Shown here one piece after another: positions 25,638-37,150 of a stretch of 64,000 nucleotides of DNA (positions within the stretch are counted from its first letter, which is position 1; each line of letters begins with the position of its first letter). The notes under the pieces were generated by a model, which was not told the origin of the DNA, did no database searches, and saw only the letters and a list, made by a program, of their open reading frames with translations. Made by a program: the position numbers and the translations under genes. The stretch comes from Halieaceae bacterium (GTDB lineage Bacteria > Pseudomonadota > Gammaproteobacteria > Pseudomonadales > Halieaceae): positions 1-64,000 of the forward strand of contig JAPOQD010000068.1 in NCBI GenBank assembly GCA_026710905.1, read 5' to 3'.

Positions 25638-26657
25638 TCACTTACCTCTCGCTTCCAGGGCTGTATTCAGACGTGGATAGACTCGCCTGGCATTGCCCTC
25701 GTAGACCTTGTAGTGGTCTTCCGGGGAAAGATCCAGTGCATCGACATAGCGCTTGGTATCGTCGAAATACTGTCCGGTCTCGGGATCAATACCCCGCACG
25801 GCGCCAACCATCTCCGAGCCAAACAGTATATTGTCGATGTCGATCACCCGGAACAACAGGTCTATACCTGGCTGGTGATAGACGCAGGTGTCGAAGAACA
25901 CGTTTTTCATGACATGCTCGGCCAGGGGCGGCTGATTGAGCATATCCGCCAGGCCCCGGTAGCGCCCCCAGTGATAGGGCACCGCGCCACCACCATGGGG
26001 AATGATAAAGCGCAGCTCAGGGAAGTCCCTGAACAGGTCGCCCTGGATAAGCTGCATAAAGGCCGTGGTATCGGCATTAATGTAGTGCGCGCCGGTAGCA
26101 TGGAAATTGTGGTTGCAGGAACCGGACACGTGAATCATGGCAGGCACATCCAGCTCTACCATTTTTTCGAAAAACGGGTACCAGCTGCGGTCCGTCAGGG
26201 GGGCTGATGTCCAGTGGCCACCGGAGGGATCCGGGTTGAGGTTGCAGCCGACAAAGCCCAGCTCATTCACCGTGCGTTCCAACTCGCTGATGGAGTGTTC
26301 GATGAAAACACCGGGCGACTGGGGCAACTGACAGACGCCGATAAAGTAATCCGGAAACAGGTCTACGACACGCTTGATCAGGTTATTGCAGGCCATGGTC
26401 CATTGTTCTGACACTGCCCGGTCGCCCAGGTGATGCGCCATGGCGGAGGCACGTGGGGAAAAAATCGTCATGTCGGCGCCGCGCTCCCGCAGCAATCGCA
26501 ACTGGTTGCTCTCCACGCTCTCGCGTATCTGGTCATCGCTGATCTGGGGTAGCTCTGGAAGGGGATTGCCCGAGGCATGGGCTTCCAGTTGCGCTTCCCG
26601 GAACAACTGGTGGGGTTCGGGCGCGGTGGTGTAATGGCCGTGACAATCGATAATCAT
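25638..26657 (-). CDS. ligJ: 4-Oxalomesaconate hydratase
   Basis: A 339-residue amidohydrolase-like hydratase that adds water to 4-oxalomesaconate to give 4-carboxy-4-hydroxy-2-oxoadipate. Motifs: IIDCHGHYTTAP (HxH) at the start, IIPHGGGAVPYHWGR, FFDTCVYHQPGIDLL and ILFGSEMVGAVRG. Length equals that of known LigJ (341). Its start overlaps the stop of the upstream dehydrogenase gene. Confidence 0.92.
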   Translation of the reverse strand: MIIDCHGHYTTAPEPHQLFREAQLEAHASGNPLPELPQISDDQIRESVESNQLRLLRERGADMTIFSPRASAMAHHLGDRAVSEQWTMACNNLIKRVVDLFPDYFIGVCQLPQSPGVFIEHSISELERTVNELGFVGCNLNPDPSGGHWTSAPLTDRSWYPFFEKMVELDVPAMIHVSGSCNHNFHATGAHYINADTTAFMQLIQGDLFRDFPELRFIIPHGGGAVPYHWGRYRGLADMLNQPPLAEHVMKNVFFDTCVYHQPGIDLLFRVIDIDNILFGSEMVGAVRGIDPETGQYFDDTKRYVDALDLSPEDHYKVYEGNARRVYPRLNTALEARGK

Positions 26658-27562
26658 TGTGGTTTCTCAGCTTGTTTGGTCGTTGATTGTGTGCGGATGG
26701 AATCCAGCATTGCATCCAGGGACTCTTCTTCCAGTGCCGCTGCAAACTGCGGCGCCCAGGCCTGGCGCTGTACGCAGCCCTCACTCATCCAGGGCGTGTA
26801 TCCGGCCTCTTCTACCGTCCTGGCGACCTCGCGCATCTCCGCGGCCCGGCGCTCGCCATGCTGGAGTGAGCGCGAAATCAGGTAGCGGGCCTGCTCTGTC
26901 CAATCCTGCCCCGGGAACAGATTTTCCAGTGACGCCAGCACAGTCGCTTCGACACCATAGTGACGAGCGCTCAGCAGAGACTCGGCGACCAGCGCCTCCA
27001 TGCCCTTGATAATCACACTGCGGCACATCTTGGTGGCAGCAGCCACGCCGGGAGAGTCAGAGGCCACCTGCACATTGCTGAAGCATAGCTGACTGCTGAG
27101 ATCGGCGAATCCCGCCGCACGGCGACCGGACACCAGAACGGGCGAGGCTGAACGCCGCGGCATGATCGGGGACATAACCGCCGCCTCAACAAAGCAGCCC
27201 CCGGCGCTTTCAATCACTTCACAGATGCTGTGCTTGGTTCCCGGCGACACCGAGTTGAGGTCCACATAAATGGTATCCTGCGCCAGGCCCGGAAGAATCG
27301 ATTCAGCCGCACTGCTGGCCTCATCGGCAGTGACAGCAGACAGCATTACCTGGCAGCCCTGGGCGGCTTGTGCTGCACTCGACGCGACGCCGATCCGCGA
27401 ACCCGTCCCCAGTTCGGCAAGATTGTGCGCAGCCACGCTGGCATCGTTATCGAACTGGTAATCCCAGACGCGCACGCCCAGCGTGGTCTGCTCAAGCAGG
27501 TCCTCCACCAGGATACGGCCCACTTCGCCGAGCCCTATAATGCCAACGCAATCCATCTTCAC
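26654..27562 (-). CDS. NAD(P)-binding dehydrogenase with DUF1932 C-terminal domain
   Basis: A 302-residue protein with a 6-phosphogluconate-dehydrogenase-like N-terminus (VGIIGLGEVGRILVEDLLEQ), the substrate-side AAVMSPIMPRRSASPVLVSG, and a helical C-terminal DUF1932-like domain with the conserved CRSVIIKGMEALVAESL. It overlaps both neighbours by 4 bases, so it is a true operon member. No defined step of the 4,5-cleavage pathway needs it. It could oxidise or reduce a side product. Confidence 0.8.
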   Translation of the reverse strand: MKMDCVGIIGLGEVGRILVEDLLEQTTLGVRVWDYQFDNDASVAAHNLAELGTGSRIGVASSAAQAAQGCQVMLSAVTADEASSAAESILPGLAQDTIYVDLNSVSPGTKHSICEVIESAGGCFVEAAVMSPIMPRRSASPVLVSGRRAAGFADLSSQLCFSNVQVASDSPGVAAATKMCRSVIIKGMEALVAESLLSARHYGVEATVLASLENLFPGQDWTEQARYLISRSLQHGERRAAEMREVARTVEEAGYTPWMSEGCVQRQAWAPQFAAALEEESLDAMLDSIRTQSTTKQAEKPQ

Positions 27563-28656
27563 GCCGGGCCACCGTTGTCGCGCGGCACCAGCACCTCGCC
27601 GCGCATCAGCAGCCTCGCCGTGCGCAGCAGCGCTGCCCGCTTTACCTGCAAGCCCGCCGTACCCGGGGCACTGTCAACTTCCATCTCCACGGTGAAGAAT
27701 CCGGTGGGATGCTCTACCTCCAGGGTCAGTCGTCCACTGCCGGGTTGCTCTCCAGCCACCTGCCAGGCAATGGACCCGGGCATCACGCAGGCGGTTGCCA
27801 CGCTGACAGACCCCAGAACGCCGATCGCCTCGTGCACTCGATGGGGAATAAAAGTGCGGGTATTGATGTCTCCTCCTGCAACCGGGGCTGAGACCAGGCA
27901 CATTTTGGGGACTGTTTTTTTGCTGACATCACCCAGTCCCATCATCGGGCCGGCCGCCATGCGGATATCCTCCACCCGGCCTTTGAGGTCATTGTTTGCT
28001 TCCAGTTCGGCGGGTGTTTCAGTACCACTCAATCCAAAATCTTGTGCCTTCAGCAGCACCACGGGCATACCATTGTCTATGCAGGTCACCTGTACGCCGT
28101 TGATTGTGTCACTCACCTTGCCAGTAGGCAGCAACGCACCGCAGCTGGAGCCGGCGATATCGAGGAAGTCAATTGGCACCGGAGCCGCAGTGCCGGGAAC
28201 CCCGTCAATGCGTGCATCGCCCTGGTAGCTAACTTTACCTTGCGGCGTCTGCACCCGGGCCACAGCGCGGGCGCCGGTATTGACCATGCGGATTCGTACA
28301 TCGGTTATATCATCCTGCGCCGCCACCAGGCCCCGTTCAACGGCAAAGGGGCCGACTCCCGCAAGAATATTGCCGCAATTCTGCGCATCGGATACCTCGG
28401 CGCGATCCACGAAGACCTGCAGGAACAGGTAGTCCACATCACTGTCCGGGTCCTCAGAAGCACTGATAACCGCTACCTTGCTGGTCAGCGGGTGGGCACC
28501 GCCCATGCCGTCGACCTGCCTGGTATCCGGTGACCCCATCGCTGCCAGCAGGACTCGATTACGTTCCTCCTCCGCCACCGGGAGGTCAGAGGCGAGGAAG
28601 TACAGTCCCTTGGACGTACCTCCTCGCATGACCATACAGGGGATCGCAGCTTGCAT
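27559..28656 (-). CDS. ligU: 4-Oxalomesaconate tautomerase (PrpF/LigU family)
   Basis: A 365-residue diaminopimelate-epimerase-fold isomerase of the PrpF group. It starts AIPCMVMRGGTSKGLYFLAS and has the conserved QVDGMGGAHPLTSKVA and CGNILAGVGPFAVE. In this operon it should interconvert the keto and enol forms of 4-oxalomesaconate, as GalD or LigU do. It lies 3 bases from ligK and overlaps the DUF1932 gene. Confidence 0.87.
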   Translation of the reverse strand: MQAAIPCMVMRGGTSKGLYFLASDLPVAEEERNRVLLAAMGSPDTRQVDGMGGAHPLTSKVAVISASEDPDSDVDYLFLQVFVDRAEVSDAQNCGNILAGVGPFAVERGLVAAQDDITDVRIRMVNTGARAVARVQTPQGKVSYQGDARIDGVPGTAAPVPIDFLDIAGSSCGALLPTGKVSDTINGVQVTCIDNGMPVVLLKAQDFGLSGTETPAELEANNDLKGRVEDIRMAAGPMMGLGDVSKKTVPKMCLVSAPVAGGDINTRTFIPHRVHEAIGVLGSVSVATACVMPGSIAWQVAGEQPGSGRLTLEVEHPTGFFTVEMEVDSAPGTAGLQVKRAALLRTARLLMRGEVLVPRDNGGPA

Positions 28657-28659
28657 GGA

Positions 28660-29349
28660 TCAGATGTCCTGTAACGTCTTCACGTAGCGCAGGCCCTTTT
28701 CTGCCAATCGCTCGCGCATATTGTAGATATCGAGGCCGAGTTCGCCGCTGGCAAGACGCTCCCGCTTTGCTTCTTCGTTGGCGAGCCGCTGGGCCATTTT
28801 GACCTGGACGTCTTCTGCCTCTTCTCTGCGTACCACCACAACGCCGTCGTCATCAGCGACGATCAGGTCTCCCGGGTTTACCAGAGCACCGGCACAGACG
28901 ATGGGCACATTGACATTACAGACCGTTTCCTTAACGCAGCCCTGGCCGTGCACAGCCCTGGACCAGACCGGAAACTTCATCTCGGTGAGGGTGGCGATGT
29001 CGCGCACACCGGCATCAATGACCAGGCCCAGCACACCGCGGGCCTTGAGCGATGTGGCCAGCAGGTCGCCGAAGAAACCGTCGGTGCAGGGGCTGGTAGG
29101 GGTGACCACGAGAATATCACCGGGACGGCACTGCTCTACCGCAACATGCAGCATCCAGTTGTCGTTGGGTGCCACTTCGCAGGTGACCGCCGTTCCGGCG
29201 ATAGCAGCCGGACGGTAGATCGGCCGCATATGGCTGGCCAGCAGCCCCTTGCGGCCTTGGGCCTCGTGAACGGTGGCAGATTCAGCACCTTCGTACAGGG
29301 CAACGGTTTCTTCCGCTGCACGTTCAATGTCTGTCACACAAACAGGCAT
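28660..29349 (-). CDS. ligK: 4-Carboxy-4-hydroxy-2-oxoadipate aldolase
   Basis: A 229-residue RraA-like class II aldolase giving pyruvate and oxaloacetate, the last step of the pathway. It has [20 protein letters not shown] near the N-terminus, [20 protein letters not shown] and [11 protein letters not shown]. The ATG at 29349 (GAGAG upstream) matches the start of known LigK; an in-frame GTG at 29382 would add 11 residues. It is the promoter-proximal gene of the lig operon. Confidence 0.9.
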   Translation of the reverse strand: MPVCVTDIERAAEETVALYEGAESATVHEAQGRKGLLASHMRPIYRPAAIAGTAVTCEVAPNDNWMLHVAVEQCRPGDILVVTPTSPCTDGFFGDLLATSLKARGVLGLVIDAGVRDIATLTEMKFPVWSRAVHGQGCVKETVCNVNVPIVCAGALVNPGDLIVADDDGVVVVRREEAEDVQVKMAQRLANEEAKRERLASGELGLDIYNMRERLAEKGLRYVKTLQDI

Positions 29350-29474
29350 GGTCAAGCTCTCACTGGATTGCACAGGTTTCACAGCATACTAGCCGCACCC
29401 CGGTTTGGGATGTTCAATTGTTGCCATGAGGTATTAATTTTTACTATAGTGGAAAACACCAGCGAGGTATCAAC
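29350..29474. promoter_or_regulatory. Divergent promoter region, lig operon and LysR gene
   Basis: A 125-base spacer between ligK (leftward) and the tandem-HTH LysR gene (rightward). It contains the palindrome actatagt at 29443-29450 flanked by ttttt and ggaaaa, a plausible LysR-type operator overlapping both promoters. Confidence 0.5.
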
Positions 29475-30662
29475 ATGGCCCCACTACTCAACTTACGCCA
29501 CCTCAGCGCCGCCCTGGAAGTGCGCCAGCTTGGGTCCATCAGCCGCGCTACAGACACCATTTACCTGTCACAATCCGCTATTACCCAAGGCCTGAGCAAG
29601 CTTGAGCGAGAGCTCGGCTTCGATATTTTCACCCGATCCCACGATGGCCTGATGCCCACACAGGCAGGCGAAATCTTTCTCAACCGGACACAGACAGCCA
29701 TTAGTTTTCTGTGTCAGATGGATAGCGTTCTGGGACAGAAAGACAACAAAAGCACCCCTCTGTATCGCTCCCTCACCGCCAGCCAGTTACGCGCACTTAT
29801 GACTGTTGTCGAACAGGGCAGCTACACGCTCGCCGCCCGCCACCTGAAGCTGGCCCAACCCACCGTGCATCGCGCCGTGCAGGATACCGAGAACGTCTGC
29901 GGTTATAGGTTGTTCTCAAAATCCCCATCGGGACTGGAACCCAGCTGGCACGCCAGACAGTTGGCACGCTACATTGCCCTGTTTTTCGCCGAGCTGTCCC
30001 AGGGTATTGAAGAAGTACAGGAGTATCACGGGCGGATGACAGGGCGCCTGCGGATCGGCAGCCTTCCGCTGGCCAGAACCCGCATGGTGCCACGGGCAGT
30101 GGTGAACCTACTCGGGGACTACCCGGAGGCCCGGATCAGCATTATCGATGGCCCCTATGACGAACAACTCCACGCCCTACTCCACGGCCGGCTGGATATT
30201 ATTGTCGGGGCACTGCGGGATCCGCCTCCCAGCCCTGATATCGAACAGAGAGAGCTGTTCCGGGATTCCCTGAGCATCGTGGTAAGCCCCGGACACCCGC
30301 TGGAAAAGCGCGGCAGCGTCAGCGCCAGCGAACTACACCAGCTGGACTGGATCGCTCCCCGGGAGGATACCCCCGGGAGGGAGGCATTCACCCAGTTCTT
30401 TGAGAACAACGGACTGTCTCCCCCGGAGCACGTAATTGAGTGCAGCTCCCTGGTCGCCATACGGGGTATTCTGATGGAAAGTGGCCGGGCCGCCCTGCTT
30501 TCAGCGCGCCAGGTGGAAGTGGACGTGAGCTTTGGCCTGCTGAGCGTCAGTTCCAGGCACCTCCAGGACACCGGTCGCAAAATCGGCGTTGCTCACCGCA
30601 AAGGCTGGAAGCCGACTTTGGTGCAACAGCGTTTTCTCGAAAGGCTGGAGCAAGAAATTTAA
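29475..30662 (+). CDS. LysR-type regulator with two N-terminal helix-turn-helix domains
   Basis: A 395-residue protein, about 95 longer than an ordinary LysR regulator. Residues 6-70 form one winged HTH (GSISRATDTIYLSQSAITQG, then LERELGFDIFTRS). Residues 99-165 form a second (GSYTLAARHLKLAQPTVHRA, then YRLFSKSPSGL). The substrate-binding domain starts near residue 188 (TGRLRIGSLPLARTRMVPRA). It is divergent from ligK and so is the likely activator of the 4,5-cleavage operon, responding to protocatechuate or a pathway intermediate. GAGG precedes the start. Confidence 0.88.
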   Translation: MAPLLNLRHLSAALEVRQLGSISRATDTIYLSQSAITQGLSKLERELGFDIFTRSHDGLMPTQAGEIFLNRTQTAISFLCQMDSVLGQKDNKSTPLYRSLTASQLRALMTVVEQGSYTLAARHLKLAQPTVHRAVQDTENVCGYRLFSKSPSGLEPSWHARQLARYIALFFAELSQGIEEVQEYHGRMTGRLRIGSLPLARTRMVPRAVVNLLGDYPEARISIIDGPYDEQLHALLHGRLDIIVGALRDPPPSPDIEQRELFRDSLSIVVSPGHPLEKRGSVSASELHQLDWIAPREDTPGREAFTQFFENNGLSPPEHVIECSSLVAIRGILMESGRAALLSARQVEVDVSFGLLSVSSRHLQDTGRKIGVAHRKGWKPTLVQQRFLERLEQEI

Positions 30663-30670
30663 CCCGCATA

Positions 30671-32897
<2,227 letters not shown>

Positions 32898-32917
<20 letters not shown>

Positions 32918-34667
32918 AAGGCGGCCTCAGTGTCACCTGATTAGCTGCAGCGTAACGATCCCAGGCAGCAATGAGCTTCTCAAGCACTTGCGGATGTTTG
33001 TCGGCGAGGTCATGTTGCTCGCCGGCATCATCAGCGAGATTGTAAAGGCGCCATTTTACACCCGCTGCGCCCGTGCCTGGGTCGCTGCGAAAGCGGGGGC
33101 TCATACTCGCATAAACCGCTTTCCAGTCACCAATGCGCACGCCCCGTCGAAAGAACAGCTCCCAGGCCAGAATACGCTGGGCAACATTCACAGTATCTGC
33201 GTGCTCACCGATCAAATCAGCCCAGGAGATACCGGCCGTTTCATCATCTGCCTGGGTATCCCCACCAGCATCAACACCGGTCAGCTCCAGCAGGGTCGGC
33301 AGCACGTCGCGGGCAGAGAGCGGCTGACGCTCTACCAAACCCGCGGCAATGCCAGGCCCGGAGATAATGGCCGGTGCGCGCACACCACCTTCATACGTGG
33401 AGCTTTTGAAGCGGCTAAAGGCGCCAGCACCAGCCTGGGCCCAGGCCGGCCCATAAGTATAAAAGCTACCTGCTCTGCCGAGCGTGTCGGGATTGTTATT
33501 GAGACGAGGGAAGGCATCGCGCGCGTCATCAGGTACACCCATCGCCTTGATCAGGTACGCGAGGCTTTGTTTAGTCTGCCCCTCAGCACCATTATCTGAC
33601 ATGAAAAGAACAATGGTGTTATCCAGTTCACCGCGATCCTCCAGTGCCTGAAGAATACGCCCAACGTTCTGATCCAGGTTATCCACCATAGCCGCGTAGA
33701 CTTCCATCCCCCGGGAGGCAACAGCCCGCGCGTTCTCATCAAGAGACTCCCATTCGGCGGCATCAGGTGAAGGGGCCGTTAGCGCATCCTCGATGACAAT
33801 ACCATGCGTCTGCATCGCCTTGAGGCGCGAACGGTGCAAAGCCGCGGGGCCATCAGAATAACGCCCCTTGTATTTATCAATCACATCATCCGGGGCCTGC
33901 ATGGGCCAGTGCGGTGCAGTGAAGGCGAGGTAGGCGAAAAACGGGCGCCCGCCACGCTCCTCGGCGTTCAGATACTCAAGCATCCTCGAGGTATAGAAAT
34001 CGCTGCTGTATTTTCCGACCGGGAAGCGTGCCGGTGCGCCATCTTCACGATAGGAGGCCGCTGGTCGGCCCTTCTGACCTGGCTCCGCCTGGTAAGCCCC
34101 AAAATGGTCTGCACCTCCCTGCAGCAATACAAAGGAGCGCTCGAACCCGCGGGCGCTGGGGTCGTGTTCAGGACGCATTCCCAGATGCCACTTTCCCGTC
34201 ATGGCGGTCATATAGCCCGCCCCCGCAAAAAGCTCTGCCAGCGTCTTGACGCCGGGATCGAGATGGCCCGTGTAACCCGGAGCCTTGCGCATGAACGGAG
34301 ATGCGTGGAGCGCTTCGGCCATGGTGCCCAGTCCAACCGCGTGAGGATCACGACCAGTCAGCAGCATGGCCCGTGTCGGAGAACAAGTAGGCGCCGTGTA
34401 GAAGCTGGTCAGCTTCACCCCCTTCTGCGCAAGCCGGTCCAGGTTCGGAGTTTCAATCTCGCCGCCGTAAGCCCCGAGGTCGGTGTGAGCGAGATCATCC
34501 GCCAGGATCAGGAGAACATTAGGACGTTTTTTGCACTCGGTGGCCCAACTAGCGCCCGGCTGCAACAAAGCCAGCACCAGTAGCATGGCGAGAATCGCGA
34601 AGGAATTCGCTGGCACGCTGTGGCCGGTAGCGAATAGCGGTAAACCTCTGAGTACACTCAAATCCAT
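32898..34667 (-). CDS. Exported arylsulfatase
   Basis: A 589-residue type I sulfatase. The signal peptide ends near GASWA, then the metal-binding LILADDLAHTDLGAYGG and the formylglycine motif CSPTR in TCSPTRAMLLTGRDPHAVG, with GKWHLG and the later LFMSDNGAEG. The active-site Cys must be converted by a formylglycine-generating enzyme or anaerobic maturase, not seen here. The start at 34667 has AAAGGAGGC upstream. It ends the seven-gene leftward operon. It should release sulfate from an aryl sulfate ester in the periplasm. Confidence 0.9.
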
Positions 34668-34752
34668 AGCTGCCTCCTTTAAACGCGACATGTGGGCCTG
34701 GGAATGCGGCTAATATTGACCCACTCTGGTCGCCAATTCTTACGATTTGCGT

Positions 34753-35544
34753 CTATCCCGGTAGCGCCTTCATATGAGGCCATGCCACTGAGCCTGATTC
34801 GTTCATCAACTGGATGTAAGACGGGTTGCTCCAATCGCGTACGCCTACCGTGTAAGCCTGACTGGCTCGCAGCTGGGCCAGCCACTGGTTCAGCTGCGGA
34901 TATGCCTCCCACCAACCGGATAGCTGCAACTGCTCCAGGCGCTCGATATAGGGTAGCATCGCAAAGTCCGCCAGGCTGATCTTTCCGCCTACCAGCCACT
35001 CGCTATCTGCCAGCGCTGCAGCCATATCGCTAATGAGTTTTTTATAAGCCAGGGCCGCCAAACGGAGCCGCGGTGACTCCAGACCGTTTGTCACAATATC
35101 CTCCATGACGGCGCGACGGGAAGGGTCGGAAATCTGGGAAAAAAAACCTTGCAACGATTCGCTCGTGGTATGGCGTTGCAACAGTTGATGGCGAAATGCC
35201 ACGCAAAAACTGATAACAGCCAACTGCTCATGCAAGCCGGCGTCGAGTCGGATTAACCAACCCCGGGTCTGCGCTCGCTCCACCGCATCCAGGGACAGCA
35301 GAGGCGAGTCGGGAAAGACCTCGTCCAGGTACTGGACGATCGCATTCGATTCGAGAATGACTTCATCATCATGAACCAGGACAGGAACCAGGCCCTTGGG
35401 GCTGATTCTCAGGAAATCCGGGGAAAATTGCTCCGCCGCTCGCAAGTTCAGGTTGCTCCCTTCCCAATCCAGCTCTTTGTGTGCCAATACCATGCGTACT
35501 TTCTGGGCACAGACTGACATGTCGTTATGGTACAGATACAACAT
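34753..35544 (-). CDS. Glutathione S-transferase family protein
   Basis: A 263-residue protein: thioredoxin-like N-terminal domain (YLYHNDMSVCAQKVRMVLA, SPKGLVPVLVHDDEVI, LESNAIVQYLDEVFP) and helical C-terminal domain (ISLADFAMLPYIERL). The SVCAQK turn is where Ser- or Cys-type GSTs bind glutathione. It may be a glutathione-dependent isomerase or ether-cleaving enzyme for a pathway intermediate, judging from its place between the sulfatase and the monooxygenase; beta-etherases of lignin degraders are one related group. Confidence 0.82.
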   Translation of the reverse strand: MLYLYHNDMSVCAQKVRMVLAHKELDWEGSNLNLRAAEQFSPDFLRISPKGLVPVLVHDDEVILESNAIVQYLDEVFPDSPLLSLDAVERAQTRGWLIRLDAGLHEQLAVISFCVAFRHQLLQRHTTSESLQGFFSQISDPSRRAVMEDIVTNGLESPRLRLAALAYKKLISDMAAALADSEWLVGGKISLADFAMLPYIERLEQLQLSGWWEAYPQLNQWLAQLRASQAYTVGVRDWSNPSYIQLMNESGSVAWPHMKALPG

Positions 35545-35600
35545 AATTTTAGCCTGCTGCTGTGGACCCGGAATCGACCGCCAGGCGGGCCAGCCTGTGA

Positions 35601-36731
35601 TTAAATGGGCTGAGCCAGGGCCTGCATTGACTCTCGCATAATATTGGCGTGTTCCTGTTTATCACCGCCTTCAATTTCGATCTGGCCAAGGCGGCCTGAG
35701 TTCTCTACGACCATGCGGCAACGCTCCCAGCGACGCTGTTGAAAAGCATCCAGGGCGCCCTCAAGCGTATCGCGGTCCGCCAACTCTTCCGCCAGCACGA
35801 TGGCATCCTCAATGCCAATACATGCGCCAGACGCCAGATGAGGTGTGGTGGCATGTACCGTGTCGCCGATCAGCACGACACGACCACGAAACCAGGGCAG
35901 AGGTACAAGTAATCCTTCCAACGGCCTGAGCAGGACCTGTGACGTTTCATCCAGTTGGTCGCGCAATACCTGCACAAGCGGTGCGGGAAACGTGCTCAAC
36001 AAGTCTTTAAGCCGGGGAACCAACTCTTCCTCCGGAACACGCTCTTTCACCTTCTTGTCTTCCGTCAGGAACAAATACACCTGGTCCTTCGACATCGGGT
36101 TAATGCCTGCTTTAAGGTGTGGCCCCACCCACATCATGGTGTTTTCTGCCTCTGGTGGGCGCGGCAATACGGCTCGCCAAACCCCCTGCCCGCTATATCC
36201 CGGCTTGGGTGCATCGGGCAGCAGCCATTCTCGTGTTTTCGAGTAGAGCCCGTCAGCACCAATCACCAGGTCAAAGCGATCGCTGCTACCATCTTCGAAG
36301 GTAACGGTTACACCGTCGTCGTCCTGATCAATACTGCTATAGGAATAGCCCAGCCTTACCTTCGCACCCGCCTCTACCACTTTCAGGGACAGGATCCTGG
36401 CAAGAACGGGCCGCATGATAGCACCACCACCGGGCACATCAGCGCCAGCGACGGGCGGATTGGGTATCGTCTGGAGTAGTTGCCCGGTAGGAGCGATAAT
36501 CTCAAGCGCTTCTTGAACGCTGCCCTGATCAAGGAACTCTTCCAGTACACCCAGGTTGGCGAAGGCACGTAAGGTTGCGCCGCCGACACTAATACCAGCG
36601 CCATCGGCCCGCCAGTCGGGGTTAATCTCCAGCAAGTGCGTTTCAACGCCCTGCTCGCAAAGCTTGATGGCTGCGGACATACCCGAAAAACCACCGCCGA
36701 TAATCAAAACTTTTTTAACTGAAGCACTCAT
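35601..36731 (-). CDS. FAD-dependent aromatic ring monooxygenase
   Basis: A 376-residue salicylate-hydroxylase-like flavoprotein with VLIIGGGFSGMSAAIKL, the DG motif LVIGADGLYSKTREWL and GDTVHATTPHLASGACIGIE. It should hydroxylate a phenolic ring using NAD(P)H and oxygen. In GDTVHA, Thr and Val replace the commoner Ala-Ala. The start at 36731 follows a G-rich ribosome binding site. It is co-transcribed with a Rieske ferredoxin and an extradiol dioxygenase, which fits a hydroxylation step before ring cleavage. Confidence 0.87.
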   Translation of the reverse strand: MSASVKKVLIIGGGFSGMSAAIKLCEQGVETHLLEINPDWRADGAGISVGGATLRAFANLGVLEEFLDQGSVQEALEIIAPTGQLLQTIPNPPVAGADVPGGGAIMRPVLARILSLKVVEAGAKVRLGYSYSSIDQDDDGVTVTFEDGSSDRFDLVIGADGLYSKTREWLLPDAPKPGYSGQGVWRAVLPRPPEAENTMMWVGPHLKAGINPMSKDQVYLFLTEDKKVKERVPEEELVPRLKDLLSTFPAPLVQVLRDQLDETSQVLLRPLEGLLVPLPWFRGRVVLIGDTVHATTPHLASGACIGIEDAIVLAEELADRDTLEGALDAFQQRRWERCRMVVENSGRLGQIEIEGGDKQEHANIMRESMQALAQPI

Positions 36732-36752
36732 GGGCTTCCCCCCCAATCAGAG

Positions 36753-37082
36753 TTATGAATCGAGTTCTGCCGTCACATAACCATCGTTACTGACATGAAG
36801 CGTCACTGCCGTTAGCGACTGTCCCAGACATGGCCCGGAGATGCACTTTCTGGACTCGATATCGAAACGTGCACCATGTGCCGCACATACGATGACTTCA
36901 CCGGCCCTATCCAGGTACTCGTCTTTTTTCCAGGGCAATTGGGTATTACCGTAATGCGGACACAGGTCCCTGTATGCATACAAAGCAGAGTCTTTTTTCA
37001 CTACAAATACGCTGGGCCGCCCATTCCCTAATGGATCAAACCCGGTCGCACGCCGTTCCGAAAGCTCGTCAAGGTGACACAT
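36753..37082 (-). CDS. Rieske [2Fe-2S] ferredoxin
   Basis: A 109-residue single-domain Rieske protein. The cluster ligands are in DLCPHYGN and VCAAHGARFD (CxH and CxxH). The start at 37082 is chosen because GTGAGG lies 5 bases upstream; a longer frame would overlap the dioxygenase gene. Such proteins normally feed ring-hydroxylating dioxygenases, but no oxygenase alpha subunit is next to it. It could serve the P450 at 41456, reactivate the extradiol enzyme as XylT-type ferredoxins do, or belong to an oxygenase elsewhere. Confidence 0.85.
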   Translation of the reverse strand: MCHLDELSERRATGFDPLGNGRPSVFVVKKDSALYAYRDLCPHYGNTQLPWKKDEYLDRAGEVIVCAAHGARFDIESRKCISGPCLGQSLTAVTLHVSNDGYVTAELDS

Positions 37083-37150
37083 TTTGACCTCACTTTGAGA
37101 CTCTATAGGCGGGATAACATCACTCCCTGGAACATCATTGTCCAAAACAA

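Noticed and set aside
27230-28228. Long plus-strand open frame of 332 codons
   Set aside because: Antisense to ligU and the DUF1932 gene; low-complexity Ser/Pro/Thr-rich product with no recognisable motif.
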